Positions 25,856-35,089 of a stretch of DNA of 64,000 nt are shown one piece after another. Position 1 is the first letter of the stretch; every line of letters starts with the position of its first letter. The position numbers and the translations under genes were made by a program. Under the pieces are notes generated by a model. That model was not told the origin of the DNA and searched no databases. It saw only the letters and a list, made by a program, of their open reading frames with translations. This DNA is from Brevibacillus composti (GTDB lineage Bacteria > Bacillota > Bacilli > Brevibacillales > Brevibacillaceae), in assembly GCF_016406105.1 (NCBI RefSeq), contig NZ_CP066308.1, positions 406,501-470,500 on the forward strand. The letters are read 5' to 3'.

Positions 25856-26881
25856 ATGTCTCTGGAAACATTGGCGATTACGGTGCTGTGGATCTTTCTG
25901 TACGGCTACATTATCGTCGCGTCGATTGACTTTGGCGCCGGGTTCTTCTCGTTTTTCTGCAAGATTACCCGCCGCGACCACATCGTCAGCGCGATCATCG
26001 AGCGTTATCTGTCGCCGGTATGGGAGGTGACCAACGTATTTCTGATCTTCTTCATGGTCGGGTTGATCGGCTTTTTCCCGGATACCGCCTACTACTACGG
26101 AACCGCCCTGCTGGTGCCGGGGAGCATCTTTCTCATCCTGCAGTCGCTGCGCGGCTCCTTCTACGCCTTTGCCCATTACGGAGCGCGGAACAGCACCGCC
26201 TACCTGTTCGTCTACGGGGTGACCGGCCTGTTTATTCCAGCCTCGCTGTCGACGGTCCTGACCATCTCTGAAGGGGGCTATATCGAGCAGACCGCTGGCG
26301 GAGAGATCGTCCTGAATATGGGCAAGCTGCTCACCAGCTCCTATTCGTGGGCGGTCGTGGCGCTGGCGCTGGTCAGCGTGCTCTACATCAGCGCGAGCTT
26401 CCTCACCTTTTACGCCAAGCGGGCCCAGGATACCGCCGCGGTCAAGCTGCTGCGCTCGTTTGCCATCGCCTGGAGCTTGCCGACGATCTTTGCCAGCTTC
26501 CTGGTCTTTCTCTCGATCCATCGGCACAACCCCGAGCATTTTGACAAGATGATGGACGTGAGCTGGCTGTTTCTGCTGTCGTTTGCCAGCTTTTGCGGCG
26601 CCTTGGCCCTGCAGTTGAAAAAGCGCAGCTACGGCTGGGCGTTCATCCTGGTCATGCTGCAGTTCGCCTTCGCCTTTTTCGGCTACGGCAACGCTCATCT
26701 GCCGTACCTGCTCTACCCCTATGTCACGATTACGGACAGCATCAACAGTCCGGCCATGGGGCAGGCGCTGGTCATCGGCTTGATCGCCGGTCTTTTCCTC
26801 TTGATTCCGTCTCTGGTTCTGCTCTTGAAGCTGTTCCTGTTTGACGCCAAGTACGTGCAGGGCCGTCCGATTCAAAAATAG
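25856..26881 (+). CDS. cydB: Cytochrome bd-type quinol oxidase subunit II (YthB-like)
   Basis: This is a 341-residue protein with about eight membrane segments. The start (LWIFLYGYIIVASIDFGAGFF) matches the CydB family motif. The protein continues with RGSFYAFAHYGARNSTAYLF, and WSLPTIFASFLVFLSIHRHN lies in the middle. It follows cydA by 18 bases with GGAAGGGAGGG upstream. It forms the heterodimeric oxidase with subunit I. Codon use is very GC-rich at third positions, like cydA. Confidence 0.9.
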   Translation: MSLETLAITVLWIFLYGYIIVASIDFGAGFFSFFCKITRRDHIVSAIIERYLSPVWEVTNVFLIFFMVGLIGFFPDTAYYYGTALLVPGSIFLILQSLRGSFYAFAHYGARNSTAYLFVYGVTGLFIPASLSTVLTISEGGYIEQTAGGEIVLNMGKLLTSSYSWAVVALALVSVLYISASFLTFYAKRAQDTAAVKLLRSFAIAWSLPTIFASFLVFLSIHRHNPEHFDKMMDVSWLFLLSFASFCGALALQLKKRSYGWAFILVMLQFAFAFFGYGNAHLPYLLYPYVTITDSINSPAMGQALVIGLIAGLFLLIPSLVLLLKLFLFDAKYVQGRPIQK

Positions 26882-26950
26882 TCCTGCGGTATGGTATGAT
26901 GGAAGACATGATATCCAGTGAATACCCCCAAATACAGGAGGCTATAGCAG

Positions 26951-27268
26951 ATGAGCGATCAAGGCGTAAAGGAAATAACCCCGCAGGAACTGATGGAAAA
27001 GCTGGCAGCCAACGAGAAGCTGCAGGTAGTGGATGTGCGCGAAGTAGAAGAGTGGAACGCCGGCCATATCAAAGAGGCGAGACTGATTCCGCTCGGCTTT
27101 TTGCCTCATCAGACAGATGAGTTGGATAAGGACGTGCCCGTCGTGCTGGTATGCCGCAGCGGCGCACGCAGCCATATGGCGACCGAGTATTTGACCAGTC
27201 TGGGCTTTGACGCGGCCAATATGGTAGGCGGCATGCTGGCCTGGCCGGGAGAAAAAGAGGTCGAATAG
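26951..27268 (+). CDS. Single-domain rhodanese-like protein
   Basis: This is a 105-residue cytoplasmic rhodanese domain. LQVVDVREVEEWNAGHIKEA is the first signature, and the active-site loop is VCRSGARSHMA with the catalytic Cys. It ends with MVGGMLAWPG. It transfers or carries sulfane sulfur in family members. It lies between the bd oxidase and SCO genes, suggesting a redox role. Start ATG 26951 has AGGAGG about 10 bases upstream. Confidence 0.9.
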   Translation: MSDQGVKEITPQELMEKLAANEKLQVVDVREVEEWNAGHIKEARLIPLGFLPHQTDELDKDVPVVLVCRSGARSHMATEYLTSLGFDAANMVGGMLAWPGEKEVE

Positions 27269-27294
27269 AGAGACTGTACAGGGAGAGGGATATT

Positions 27295-27918
27295 GTGAGT
27301 GAAGTGACTCGAGAGCAGCCATCCTTTTGGCAGCGGTACTGGTTTGTCATCGCAGCCGGAGTGCTGGCGCTGCTGATCGTCGGCGTGTTTGGCTATCAAT
27401 ATTGGCAAAAGAGCCAGATTCCTGTCTTGAAGCAGATGAACGATTTTACTTTGGACAGCATTGACGGCTCTGCTTACAACTTTTACGAGCACAATAAAAA
27501 AGTGCGGTTGGTAGAATTCATGTTTACCCATTGTCCGGACATCTGCCCGGCGACCACTTTCAATATGTCCAAGCTGCAGGAGCAATTGAAAGCAGAAGGA
27601 CTCTTTGGCAGCAAGGTGGAGTTTGTCACGATTACGTTTGACCCCGAGCGAGACACGCCGGAGGTCCTGCAAAAATACGCCGAGCAGTTCAACGTCGATT
27701 TTAGCGGCTGGTATTTCCTGCGGGGCGAAGAGGCTGAGATTGCCACCGTGACCAAAGACTTCGGCATGGCCACATTGAAGCAGCCGGACGGCTCCTTCGC
27801 CCATACCGCCCGGATCTTCCTGGTCGACAAGGATGGGAGCATGCGCCGGGCGTACGGCATGGCATCCGATATGGACATGGATTTGATCCTGCAAGAGATG
27901 AAGCAGTTGGCTAAATAA
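27295..27918 (+). CDS. SCO1/SenC-family copper or thiol-redox protein
   Basis: This is a 207-residue membrane-anchored protein (one N-terminal segment, YWFVIAAGVLALLIVGVFGY) with an extracytoplasmic thioredoxin-like fold. The metal/thiol motif is THCPDICPATT, and the conserved distal His lies in FAHTARIFLVD. SCO proteins help insert copper into cytochrome oxidases or act as thiol oxidoreductases. GTG 27295 follows GGGAGAGGG. It is the last gene before a strong terminator. Confidence 0.92.
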   Translation: MSEVTREQPSFWQRYWFVIAAGVLALLIVGVFGYQYWQKSQIPVLKQMNDFTLDSIDGSAYNFYEHNKKVRLVEFMFTHCPDICPATTFNMSKLQEQLKAEGLFGSKVEFVTITFDPERDTPEVLQKYAEQFNVDFSGWYFLRGEEAEIATVTKDFGMATLKQPDGSFAHTARIFLVDKDGSMRRAYGMASDMDMDLILQEMKQLAK

Positions 27919-27963
27919 AAAGAAATAGGGCGTTCGCGGCCGGCTGGCGCGAACGGAATCAGC

Positions 27964-28014
27964 CATCCCTCAGGAGCGGAAGCGGTCTTGCTTTTGCCTC
28001 CTGAGGGATTTTTC
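27964..28014 (+). terminator. Intrinsic terminator
   Basis: CATCCCTCAGGAG pairs with CTCCTGAGGGAT and is followed by a T tail after the SCO gene. Confidence 0.9.
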
Positions 28015-28276
28015 GCTATCCGTAAAAAGCGTTCGGCCAGTAGGGCGAGGGAGGGGGCGAAATAGAGAGGGTGTGCCGAGGAAGAGGCTGCGGCAGGTAT
28101 GGCGCCGAGGTTATGTAGAAATATTATGCAAATGGCCGGCAGACGCGGCGCTGTCTGGTCCTGAAATTTAGCAAGTCAACATGAAAAGAACCCCTCGCGT
28201 TGTGATACAATAGAAGTGGCATGCATTGGTTCGGGTTTCCAACAAAACATGCACGTTGAGGTAGGAGGAAAGCAGA

Positions 28277-29929
28277 TTGAGTGACGTAAAGATTTTCGCG
28301 ATGGGCGGTCTCGGCGAAATCGGAAAAAATATGTACTGTGTCGAGTACGAAGACGAGATCGTGATCATCGATTGCGGGGTGAAATTCCCCGAAAACGAGA
28401 TGTTTGGAATCGACTTGGTCATCCCGGACGTTTCGTATCTGGTGGCCAACCAGCATAAAATCAAGGCGCTGTTGCTGACGCACGGCCATGAGGACCACAT
28501 CGGAGCCATTCCGTATGTCCTGAAGCAAATCAAGGTGCCGATCTACGGCGGACGTCTTACCCTGGGCTTGGTGAAGGCAAAGCTGGAAGAGCATCGGATG
28601 CAAAATGATGTGACCATGATCCCGATTTCGGAGGATACGGAGATCCCCTTCCAGCACATGAAGGCATCGTTCTTCCGGACCAACCACAGCATCCCGGATT
28701 CTTATGGCGTGGTGCTGCATACACCGGAAGGCATGGTCATCCACACGGGAGACTTCAAGTTCGATATGACCCCGGTCGGGAAAACCACGGAGTACGGCAA
28801 AATCGCCCGGATCGGCAGCTCGGGGGATGTGCTGGCGCTCCTCTCCGACAGCACCAACAGCGAACGCTACGGCTTCACCATGTCGGAGCGGACCGTGGGC
28901 GAAGGCATTTTGGATGTGGTGCAAAAGGCGAAGGGACGGATTATCCTGGCCACCTTCGCGTCCAACGTGCACCGCTTGCAGCAAGTCGTGGATGCCGCCG
29001 CCGAATGCAACCGCAAAGTAGCCGTGATCGGCCGCAGCATGGAGAAGGTTTTTCTGATCGGACAAGAGCTGGGCTACATCACCATGCCGGAGGGCATGCT
29101 GATCGACATCAAGCACATCGACAACTACGCGGACAACCAGGTGCTGATCATCTGCACAGGCAGCCAGGGCGAGCCGATGGCGGCCCTGACGAGGATCGCT
29201 TCCGGTTCGCACCGCAGCGTCACGATCTACCCGGAGGACACCGTGATCATTTCGGCTTCGCCCATTCCGGGAAATACGGTCAATGTCAGCCGCACGATTG
29301 ACAAGCTGTACCGGGCAGGCGCCAATGTCGTGCTCAGCTCCGTCTTTGACATTCACGCTTCCGGTCACGGCAGCAGCGAAGAGCTGAAGCTGATGCTCAA
29401 CTTCATCCGGCCGAAGTATTTTATCCCGATTCACGGGGAGTACCGGATGCTGAAGACGCACTCCAAGCTGGCACAGCAGGTGGGCATCGAAGAGAGCAAC
29501 ATCTTTATCATGGACAACGGCGATGTCCTGAACTGCACCCGCGAGAAAGCCTGGCTGAGCAAGGTGCCGGCCGGAATCGTGCTGATCGACGGCAGCGGCG
29601 TGGGCGACGTCGGCAACATCGTTCTCCGGGACCGCAAGCATCTGGCAGAGGATGGCCTGATGGTCGTCGTCGTCAGCCTGGATATGAAGAACTTCAAGAT
29701 TTTGACCGGCCCGGACATTGTCAGCCGCGGGTTCGTCTACGTGCGCGGATCGGAGTCATTGATCCAGGAGGCGACCGTGCTGGTGCGGCAGCGTCTGCAG
29801 GAAGCGCTGGATAAGAAAATCAAGGAATGGTCGGAATTGAAGTCGCAAATCAATGAAGTGATCAAGCCATTTATTTATGAAAAAACAGGGCGCAATCCGA
29901 TGATCCTGACGATATTGATGGAAGTGTAA
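28277..29929 (+). CDS. rnj: Ribonuclease J
   Basis: This is a 550-residue metallo-beta-lactamase/beta-CASP nuclease. The motif [20 protein letters not shown] carries the zinc ligands. Further motifs are [28 protein letters not shown] and [14 protein letters not shown]. The C-terminus ends [11 protein letters not shown] as in Bacillus RNase J. Sequence features are closer to RNase J1 than J2 by eye. It uses a TTG start (28277) with AGGAGGAAAG, and a TACAAT -10 is seen at 28206. It acts in mRNA decay and 5'-end processing. Confidence 0.94.
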   Translation: MSDVKIFAMGGLGEIGKNMYCVEYEDEIVIIDCGVKFPENEMFGIDLVIPDVSYLVANQHKIKALLLTHGHEDHIGAIPYVLKQIKVPIYGGRLTLGLVKAKLEEHRMQNDVTMIPISEDTEIPFQHMKASFFRTNHSIPDSYGVVLHTPEGMVIHTGDFKFDMTPVGKTTEYGKIARIGSSGDVLALLSDSTNSERYGFTMSERTVGEGILDVVQKAKGRIILATFASNVHRLQQVVDAAAECNRKVAVIGRSMEKVFLIGQELGYITMPEGMLIDIKHIDNYADNQVLIICTGSQGEPMAALTRIASGSHRSVTIYPEDTVIISASPIPGNTVNVSRTIDKLYRAGANVVLSSVFDIHASGHGSSEELKLMLNFIRPKYFIPIHGEYRMLKTHSKLAQQVGIEESNIFIMDNGDVLNCTREKAWLSKVPAGIVLIDGSGVGDVGNIVLRDRKHLAEDGLMVVVVSLDMKNFKILTGPDIVSRGFVYVRGSESLIQEATVLVRQRLQEALDKKIKEWSELKSQINEVIKPFIYEKTGRNPMILTILMEV

Positions 29930-29955
29930 CAGTCCTACAGCAAGAGGTCATTCTC

Positions 29956-30838
29956 ATGAGGCAGCATGTGAGAGTGGCCTTTGTTGTTATAGCCAATCGT
30001 GTTAGGTGCAATAGCCAATTTATATTGGATACTCTGACGGTATCGCCGTCCGATTTCCGCGAAGTGTTTCGCCGCCCCAAGGATGTGGCGATTGGGGTGC
30101 TGGGCCAATTTCTGATCATGCCGCTGCTCGCCTTTGGTTTGGCCAAAGGGCTGCAACTGCCGCCGGAGATCGCGGTTGGCGTGATTCTCGTCGGCTGCTG
30201 CCCGGGCGGCACGGCGTCCAATGTCATGACCTACCTGGCCAAAGGCGATGTGCCCCTGTCCGTGTCGGTTACATCCGTGACGACCCTTGCTTGCACCGAT
30301 CGTCACGCCGGCATTGATTCTGCTGTTTGCGAGCCAGTGGGTACCGGTAGACGCGGTCGCGCTGCTCTGGTCCATTTTGCAAATTGTGATCATTCCGATT
30401 GTGCTTGGATTCATTGTCAAAACGCTGTTTAAAAAACCGGCGGAAGCCGGGGCCAAGGCTCTCCCGCTGATCTCTACCTTTGCGATCGTCGCCATCGTCG
30501 CAGCGGTCGTCGCGGGCAGCCAGCAAAACATTGCGACAACCGGTCTGGCTATTTTTGCTGTCGTTATCCTGCATAACGGTCTGGGCCTCTTGCTCGGCTT
30601 CCTCTTTGGCAAGCTGTTCGGCATGGACCGGGCGAAACAAAAAGCGATCTCCATCGAAGTGGGCATGCAAAACTCCGGGTTGGGCGTAGCGATCGCCACG
30701 GCTCATTTCTCGCCGCTGTCCGCTGTCCCGAGCGCGATTTTCAGCGTCTGGCATAATATTTCCGGCCCGATTGTGGCGACGATTTTCAGCCGCATAAAGA
30801 ACGACAAGGATACCTCCGATGTAAAAACAGAACTGTGA
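29956..30838 (+). pseudogene. Bile-acid:sodium symporter (BASS/YocS-like), 5'-truncated and frameshifted
   Basis: The family match begins at about 30030 with [20 protein letters not shown], without the usual first 50 or so residues and first membrane segments. The sequence before it (with a duplicated ATAGCCAAT) encodes nothing like the family. Near 30283 the frame changes: after VTSVTT the next frame continues [20 protein letters not shown]. One extra C in ACCC would explain the shift. The rest to 30838 matches the family (GMQNSGLGVAIATAHFS). Both defects would prevent a full transporter. Confidence 0.85.
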
Positions 30839-30861
30839 CCGAATCGGGTCACAGTTTTTTT
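30831..30861 (+). terminator. Intrinsic terminator
   Basis: AACTGTGACC / GGTCACAGTT stem with seven T, overlapping the symporter stop region. Confidence 0.9.
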
Positions 30862-31046
30862 GTCATGTGTCTCTTTCCCCGGATTGGCGACGTATGCATA
30901 CATGATTTGAGAGGATCGCGAGCCGGAAATTTATCGCTATGCAGACAGATTCTTTGCCGGTGACACTTCCGACATTCTCCTTCTTCCCAAGAAAGGGTAT
31001 AATAGAGGGAAAGTGAAACGTAACATAACAAAGGAGAGAATGCCCA

Positions 31047-31478
31047 ATGATGTCTTATGAGGCATACATGAGTCAAGTCATCCAGCCGATGCGTGACGAG
31101 CTGACACGCGTAGGTTTTACCGAACTGAAAACGCCGGAAGAAGTGGAAAAAGCCCTCTCCGAGCTGAAAGGAACCGCGCTGGTCGTGGTCAACTCCGTCT
31201 GCGGCTGTGCAGCGGGCCTGGCACGTCCAGCTGTCGCTCATTCCCTGAACCACGCGAAAAAACCTGACCATCTCTATACGGTGTTCGCTGGACAGGATAA
31301 GGAAGCCACCGCGAAAGCTCGCGAGTATTTCGAAGGCTATCCGCCATCTTCGCCATCCTTTGCCCTGATGAAGGACGGCAAGATCATGACGATGATCGAG
31401 CGCCACCAGATCGAGAACAACGATCTCGGCACGATTTCCAAGCTGTTGACCGACGCATACGATAAATACTGCGATTAA
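31047..31478 (+). CDS. brxB: BrxA/BrxB-family bacilliredoxin
   Basis: This is a 143-residue protein with the CGC redox motif in VVVNSVCGCAAGLARPA, then TVFAGQDKEATAKAREYFEG and the YPPSSPSFALMKDGKIMTMI segment, which is closer to YqiW (BrxB) than YphP. It removes bacillithiol from oxidised protein thiols in the cytoplasm. A TATAAT at 30998 precedes it. ATG 31047 has AAAGGAGAG; the start may equally be the next codon. Confidence 0.92.
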   Translation: MMSYEAYMSQVIQPMRDELTRVGFTELKTPEEVEKALSELKGTALVVVNSVCGCAAGLARPAVAHSLNHAKKPDHLYTVFAGQDKEATAKAREYFEGYPPSSPSFALMKDGKIMTMIERHQIENNDLGTISKLLTDAYDKYCD

Positions 31479-31485
31479 TCTTGTC

Positions 31486-31509
31486 GAGACGCTCCCCGGG
31501 GAGCGTCTC
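31486..31509 (+). terminator. GC-rich palindromic hairpin, likely terminator
   Basis: GAGACGCTCCCC pairs perfectly with GGGGAGCGTCTC. The tail is CTTCC rather than a T run, so termination may be partial. Confidence 0.6.
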
Positions 31510-31548
31510 CTTCCATCAACGGACTTTTTCGAGGAAGGATGAAGGAAT

Positions 31549-32421
31549 ATGCTTACGCGTTCATTTGGCCGGGATCCTCATCAGGTTTCCCTGCTGGGCT
31601 TTGGCGCCCAGCGAATCGTGGACGAGCATGACTGCACGGAGGAACAGGCCGTAGCCATCCTGCGCCGTGCCGTCGAGCTGGGTGTCAACTACTTCGATAC
31701 GGCGCCCAGCTATAGCGACGGACAGTCGGAACAGCGCGTGGGTCTGGGTCTTCGCGGTCTGCGCGACCGGGTGTGGATCGCGACCAAAACGGGACACCGC
31801 ACCAGAGACATGGCCCTGAAAGACCTGGAGGGAAGCCTGAAGAGACTGGGCACCGAGTACATCGATGAGTGGCGGATCCACAACATCATGAAGCCGCATG
31901 ATCTGGAAGCCGTCTTTGCCAAAGGCGGGGCGCTGGAAGCGCTGCTGGAGGCCCGCGAGCAGGGGCTGGTCCGCAAGTTGAGCATCAGCGGACATACCGA
32001 CCCCCGGCTGCTGGCGGAAGCGATTCGCCGCTTTCCGTTTGACAGTGCGCTGGTCGCGCTGTCGGGGCTGGATCATTTCATCTACAGCTTCGCCCACGAG
32101 TTCGTTCCGCTCGCAGTGGAAAAAGGCGTGGCTGTGATCGGGATGAAGGTAATGGCCCTGGGACAGCTGGCTCCGTGGACAGAGCAAGCGCTCCGCTACA
32201 CCTGGAGCTTGCCGGTGTCGACGGCGATCCTGGGCGTGAGCAAAATGAGCGAGCTGGAAGCGGATGTCGCGGCGGCCAATCGCTTTGTGCCGATGACCGA
32301 TATCGAACGGGTCCAATTCTTTCAGGAAATCATGCCGCTGGTACGCCCGGATGTCCTCCGCTGGAAAGGGCGCGAATGGATGTCCGGCGAGTGGTACCAG
32401 TTGCCGGAGCTGTCCTGGTAA
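31549..32421 (+). CDS. Aldo/keto reductase family protein
   Basis: This is a 290-residue TIM-barrel protein. The catalytic tetrad is visible: Asp in NYFDTAPSYSDG, Tyr in the same motif, Lys in WIATKTGHR and His in EWRIHNI. The NADPH-site region SLPVSTAILGVSKMSELE is also present. It is short, with a C-terminal part ending GEWYQLPELSW. It reduces an unknown carbonyl compound. It stands alone between terminators. Confidence 0.9.
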   Translation: MLTRSFGRDPHQVSLLGFGAQRIVDEHDCTEEQAVAILRRAVELGVNYFDTAPSYSDGQSEQRVGLGLRGLRDRVWIATKTGHRTRDMALKDLEGSLKRLGTEYIDEWRIHNIMKPHDLEAVFAKGGALEALLEAREQGLVRKLSISGHTDPRLLAEAIRRFPFDSALVALSGLDHFIYSFAHEFVPLAVEKGVAVIGMKVMALGQLAPWTEQALRYTWSLPVSTAILGVSKMSELEADVAAANRFVPMTDIERVQFFQEIMPLVRPDVLRWKGREWMSGEWYQLPELSW

Positions 32422-32449
32422 GACAGGAGTGTTTGCCGGGACATACCAA

Positions 32450-32481
32450 AAAAACGCGGGAGCTGTGTCCCGCGTTTTTTT
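32450..32481. terminator. Intrinsic terminator, possibly bidirectional
   Basis: AAAAACGCGGGA / TCCCGCGTTTTT with T runs on both strands, between convergent genes. Confidence 0.9.
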
Positions 32482-32567
32482 ATGGCGATCAGGAGCAGGT
32501 CAGCTCCATCCGTCTCCCACCGTTGCCCGCGATAGGCTGGCCTTTGCGCCATTTTTGCCTGTATGCG

Positions 32568-33815
32568 CTAGACTGCGTCTGCCTGTGCTGTTTGCTCCCG
32601 GTGCTCCCGAGGCTCCCGGTGAAACGAAGCGTGGATCAGGCACAGCACGACAGCAGCGGCACAGATGACGGCAGCCAGTGTCAGCGACGGGACGATCCCG
32701 CCGGCATCGTACATCTGCCCGAAGAAGAGCGGCCCGAGGAGACGTCCCCCCGATGTGATGGCCCCGACGGCCCCCAGATAAAATGGTGCCGACTCGCCGG
32801 TTTTTTCAGTGATGAAGGTCGGAACCGTAGGAGCAATCAGCATCTCGCCAAATGTCGTAATTAGCATGCCGATGACAAAAGCTGCATAATTTTCATGAAA
32901 AAGCAGCATGAATCCAAATCCGGTGCCGTACAAAACCGCACTCGCCACGAGCTGGGAGGAGAGATTTTGGCGCATCCACTTTTTGAGCAGCGAAATCACC
33001 GGCTGACCGGCAAAAATAATGATGCCGTTGATCGTCCACAACCAGCTGTAAGCGGCAAGAGGCAAGCCCGCTGAGGTGAGGTGCGGAGCGACGCCGGTAT
33101 TCCAGACCGTCGTCGAAAAAAAGATAAACGCCGAGCCGAGGCCCATGAACAGGTAGATCCGATAGCGCGATAGCAGCTGAAGGGAGCCCTGACGCTGCTT
33201 GAGCCCGGCTGTGGGCTCCGGATGGCCGATGAGCTCCTCATGGGACATGCGGCGCATGAACGAAAAGAAGAATGCGGCAAACAGCATCGTGCTGATACTG
33301 TTGAACAAAAAGGTGAAGTCAAAGGAGAGGGCGGCAATGATGCCGGCCAAAGAAGTGCCTACAGCCATCCCCAGATTATTTCCCACGTAGACGATGTTGA
33401 ACAGCTCGCGTCTGCGCTCCTTCCAGCGAAATCCGATAAAGGCTTGAATGGCCGGATTGGACACATTAAATAAAAAGCCGAGACCGACCATAAAGCCGAT
33501 GTACCCATACCAGTTGTCGGTAAACAGGATTCCCAGCATGCAGCCCGCTTGCAGCATCAGGGAGCCGACGATCAGATGCTTGGCTCCGATGCGGTGAAAC
33601 AGGCTGCCCCCCGTGAATTGACCGACCATGCCGGCCAGAGACTGCAGCATCAGGACGAAACCGGCCTCGGTCATGGAGCGGTGCAGCTGCGTGTGAACGT
33701 AAAGGGTGGTCAAGGGCCACATAAAGGCACTGCCGGATGAATTGAGGAAGCTGGCAGCCAGAAAAAGCCAGGCTTCACGAGGGTAGCGATGAAGCCACGC
33801 CCGCGGTGAGATCAT
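32568..33815 (-). CDS. MFS transporter
   Basis: This is a 415-residue protein with about 12 membrane segments. The loop 2-3 motif GGSLFHRIGAKHLIVGSLML is a form of the MFS signature. ATG 33815 was chosen because GCGAGGTG is well placed, and because a promoter at 33852-33880 overlaps the possible upstream start at 33863. The layout resembles drug-efflux MFS proteins (DHA1). No substrate can be inferred. Confidence 0.88.
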   Translation of the reverse strand: MISPRAWLHRYPREAWLFLAASFLNSSGSAFMWPLTTLYVHTQLHRSMTEAGFVLMLQSLAGMVGQFTGGSLFHRIGAKHLIVGSLMLQAGCMLGILFTDNWYGYIGFMVGLGFLFNVSNPAIQAFIGFRWKERRRELFNIVYVGNNLGMAVGTSLAGIIAALSFDFTFLFNSISTMLFAAFFFSFMRRMSHEELIGHPEPTAGLKQRQGSLQLLSRYRIYLFMGLGSAFIFFSTTVWNTGVAPHLTSAGLPLAAYSWLWTINGIIIFAGQPVISLLKKWMRQNLSSQLVASAVLYGTGFGFMLLFHENYAAFVIGMLITTFGEMLIAPTVPTFITEKTGESAPFYLGAVGAITSGGRLLGPLFFGQMYDAGGIVPSLTLAAVICAAAVVLCLIHASFHREPREHREQTAQADAV

Positions 33816-33851
33816 GGTGAGCACCTCGCTTTTGCGGTAGGTTTTGGAAAG

Positions 33852-33880
33852 AGTATACCCCATTTATTATATATTGTAAA
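33852..33880 (-). promoter_or_regulatory. SigA-type promoter of the MFS gene
   Basis: On the minus strand TTTACA and TATACT are separated by 17 bases, 37 bases before the start codon. Confidence 0.75.
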
Positions 33881-34007
33881 CTAAAATGTTTAATTAAATA
33901 GGGTGGATCAGGCAAATATAGGCTGCCCCATTTTCATAGGATTCGGCGTATACTAAACGAATGAATCGAAAAAAGTTTAACCAGATAGAAAAAAGGTGGA
34001 GTTTTGC

Positions 34008-35009
34008 TTGATTCGGAAAATCAAACGACTATTGCTGTTTCTGCTCTTGATCGGAATTGCAGCGGGCGGATATTATGGATACGCATTTTACCAATTTGCC
34101 GAAGACATTCAACATCCGAATGTGGTGGATCATCGGCAGGAGCCTGGTGAGACCAAGGCTGCGGAGTTGCCGGTGTGGGACGGAAAGGAAAGGGTCAATA
34201 TCCTCTTGATGGGCGTAGACAGACGCGGCATGAAAAACAGCGGACTGCCTCGTTCTGACTCGATGATGCTGGTCAGCGTCGACCCCGTGACCAAGCGCTA
34301 TGATCTGTTTTCCATTCTCCGCGACACGTATGTAAAAATACCTGGACACGGCAGCTCCCGGATCAACAGCGCGATCGTGGAGGGAGGGCCGGAGCTGGCC
34401 ATGCAGACTGTCAGCCAGCTGACCGGACTTTCCGTAGACCGCTACGTGATTACCGACTTTGAAGGCTTCAAGCATCTGATCGACGCCGTAGGCGGTGTCG
34501 AGATCGATGTGGAAAAGGATATGCGTTACCGTGATCCGACCGACAAAGGCGCCTACGACATTCATTTGAAAAAAGGGTATCAGCGGCTGGACGGCACCAA
34601 AGCGCTGCAGTATGTCCGCTTCCGTCACGATGCCACTTCGGATTACACACGCACGGAGCGGCAGCGGAAGCTCATGTCCGCTCTGGCCAGCCAGATGAAG
34701 TCAGGCACGACGCTGCTGCAGCTTCCCTCGATACTGAAACAGGTCACCCCCTACGTGCAGACCAATATCAGTTCGATGGATATGATCAAGCTGGCAGGTC
34801 TGGGACTCTCTTTGGACACCAGCTCTCCCGGACAGTATCAGCTGCCGCCCATGGGAGCGTTCCGCGAGTCTCACCGGGCGGGCTCGGTTCTGATACCAGA
34901 TGTGCAAAAGGTGCAGCAGTTCGTGGAAAAAGCGCTGCTGCCTCCGGAAAAAACGGAGCAGCCCCCAGCGGCGAGCTCCCCAGAAAAGAAAAGCGACACG
35001 CCTGCCTAA
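34008..35009 (+). CDS. LytR-CpsA-Psr (LCP) family cell-wall ligase
   Basis: This is a protein of about 333 residues with an N-terminal membrane anchor (RLLLFLLLIGIAAGGYYG) and an extracytoplasmic LCP domain. Core motifs are VNILLMGVDRRG, LPRSDSMMLVSVDP, SILRDTYVKIPGHG and ALQYVRFRHDATSDYTRTER. These carry the Arg and Asp residues that bind the polyprenyl-phosphate donor. LCP proteins attach teichoic acids or other glycopolymers to peptidoglycan. TTG 34008 is favoured by AAAGGTGGAG upstream; GTG 33996 is possible. The terminator overlaps the stop codon. Confidence 0.92.
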   Translation: MIRKIKRLLLFLLLIGIAAGGYYGYAFYQFAEDIQHPNVVDHRQEPGETKAAELPVWDGKERVNILLMGVDRRGMKNSGLPRSDSMMLVSVDPVTKRYDLFSILRDTYVKIPGHGSSRINSAIVEGGPELAMQTVSQLTGLSVDRYVITDFEGFKHLIDAVGGVEIDVEKDMRYRDPTDKGAYDIHLKKGYQRLDGTKALQYVRFRHDATSDYTRTERQRKLMSALASQMKSGTTLLQLPSILKQVTPYVQTNISSMDMIKLAGLGLSLDTSSPGQYQLPPMGAFRESHRAGSVLIPDVQKVQQFVEKALLPPEKTEQPPAASSPEKKSDTPA

Positions 35010-35028
35010 GCGTGTCGCTTTTCTTTTT
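34987..35028 (+). terminator. Intrinsic terminator overlapping the LCP stop codon
   Basis: AAAAGCGACACGC / GCGTGTCGCTTTT stem with T tail. Confidence 0.9.
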
Positions 35029-35089
35029 GCCATGTTTCCGGGAAATTGGGGAAAACTAGCGTTATCCTGCCAGATAGGAGGGAACAGGC

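Noticed and set aside
24914..26875. 653-codon minus-strand reading frame opposite the bd oxidase genes
   Set aside because: It is Gln/Arg/His-rich with no domain pattern, a typical shadow of GC-rich third positions in cydAB.
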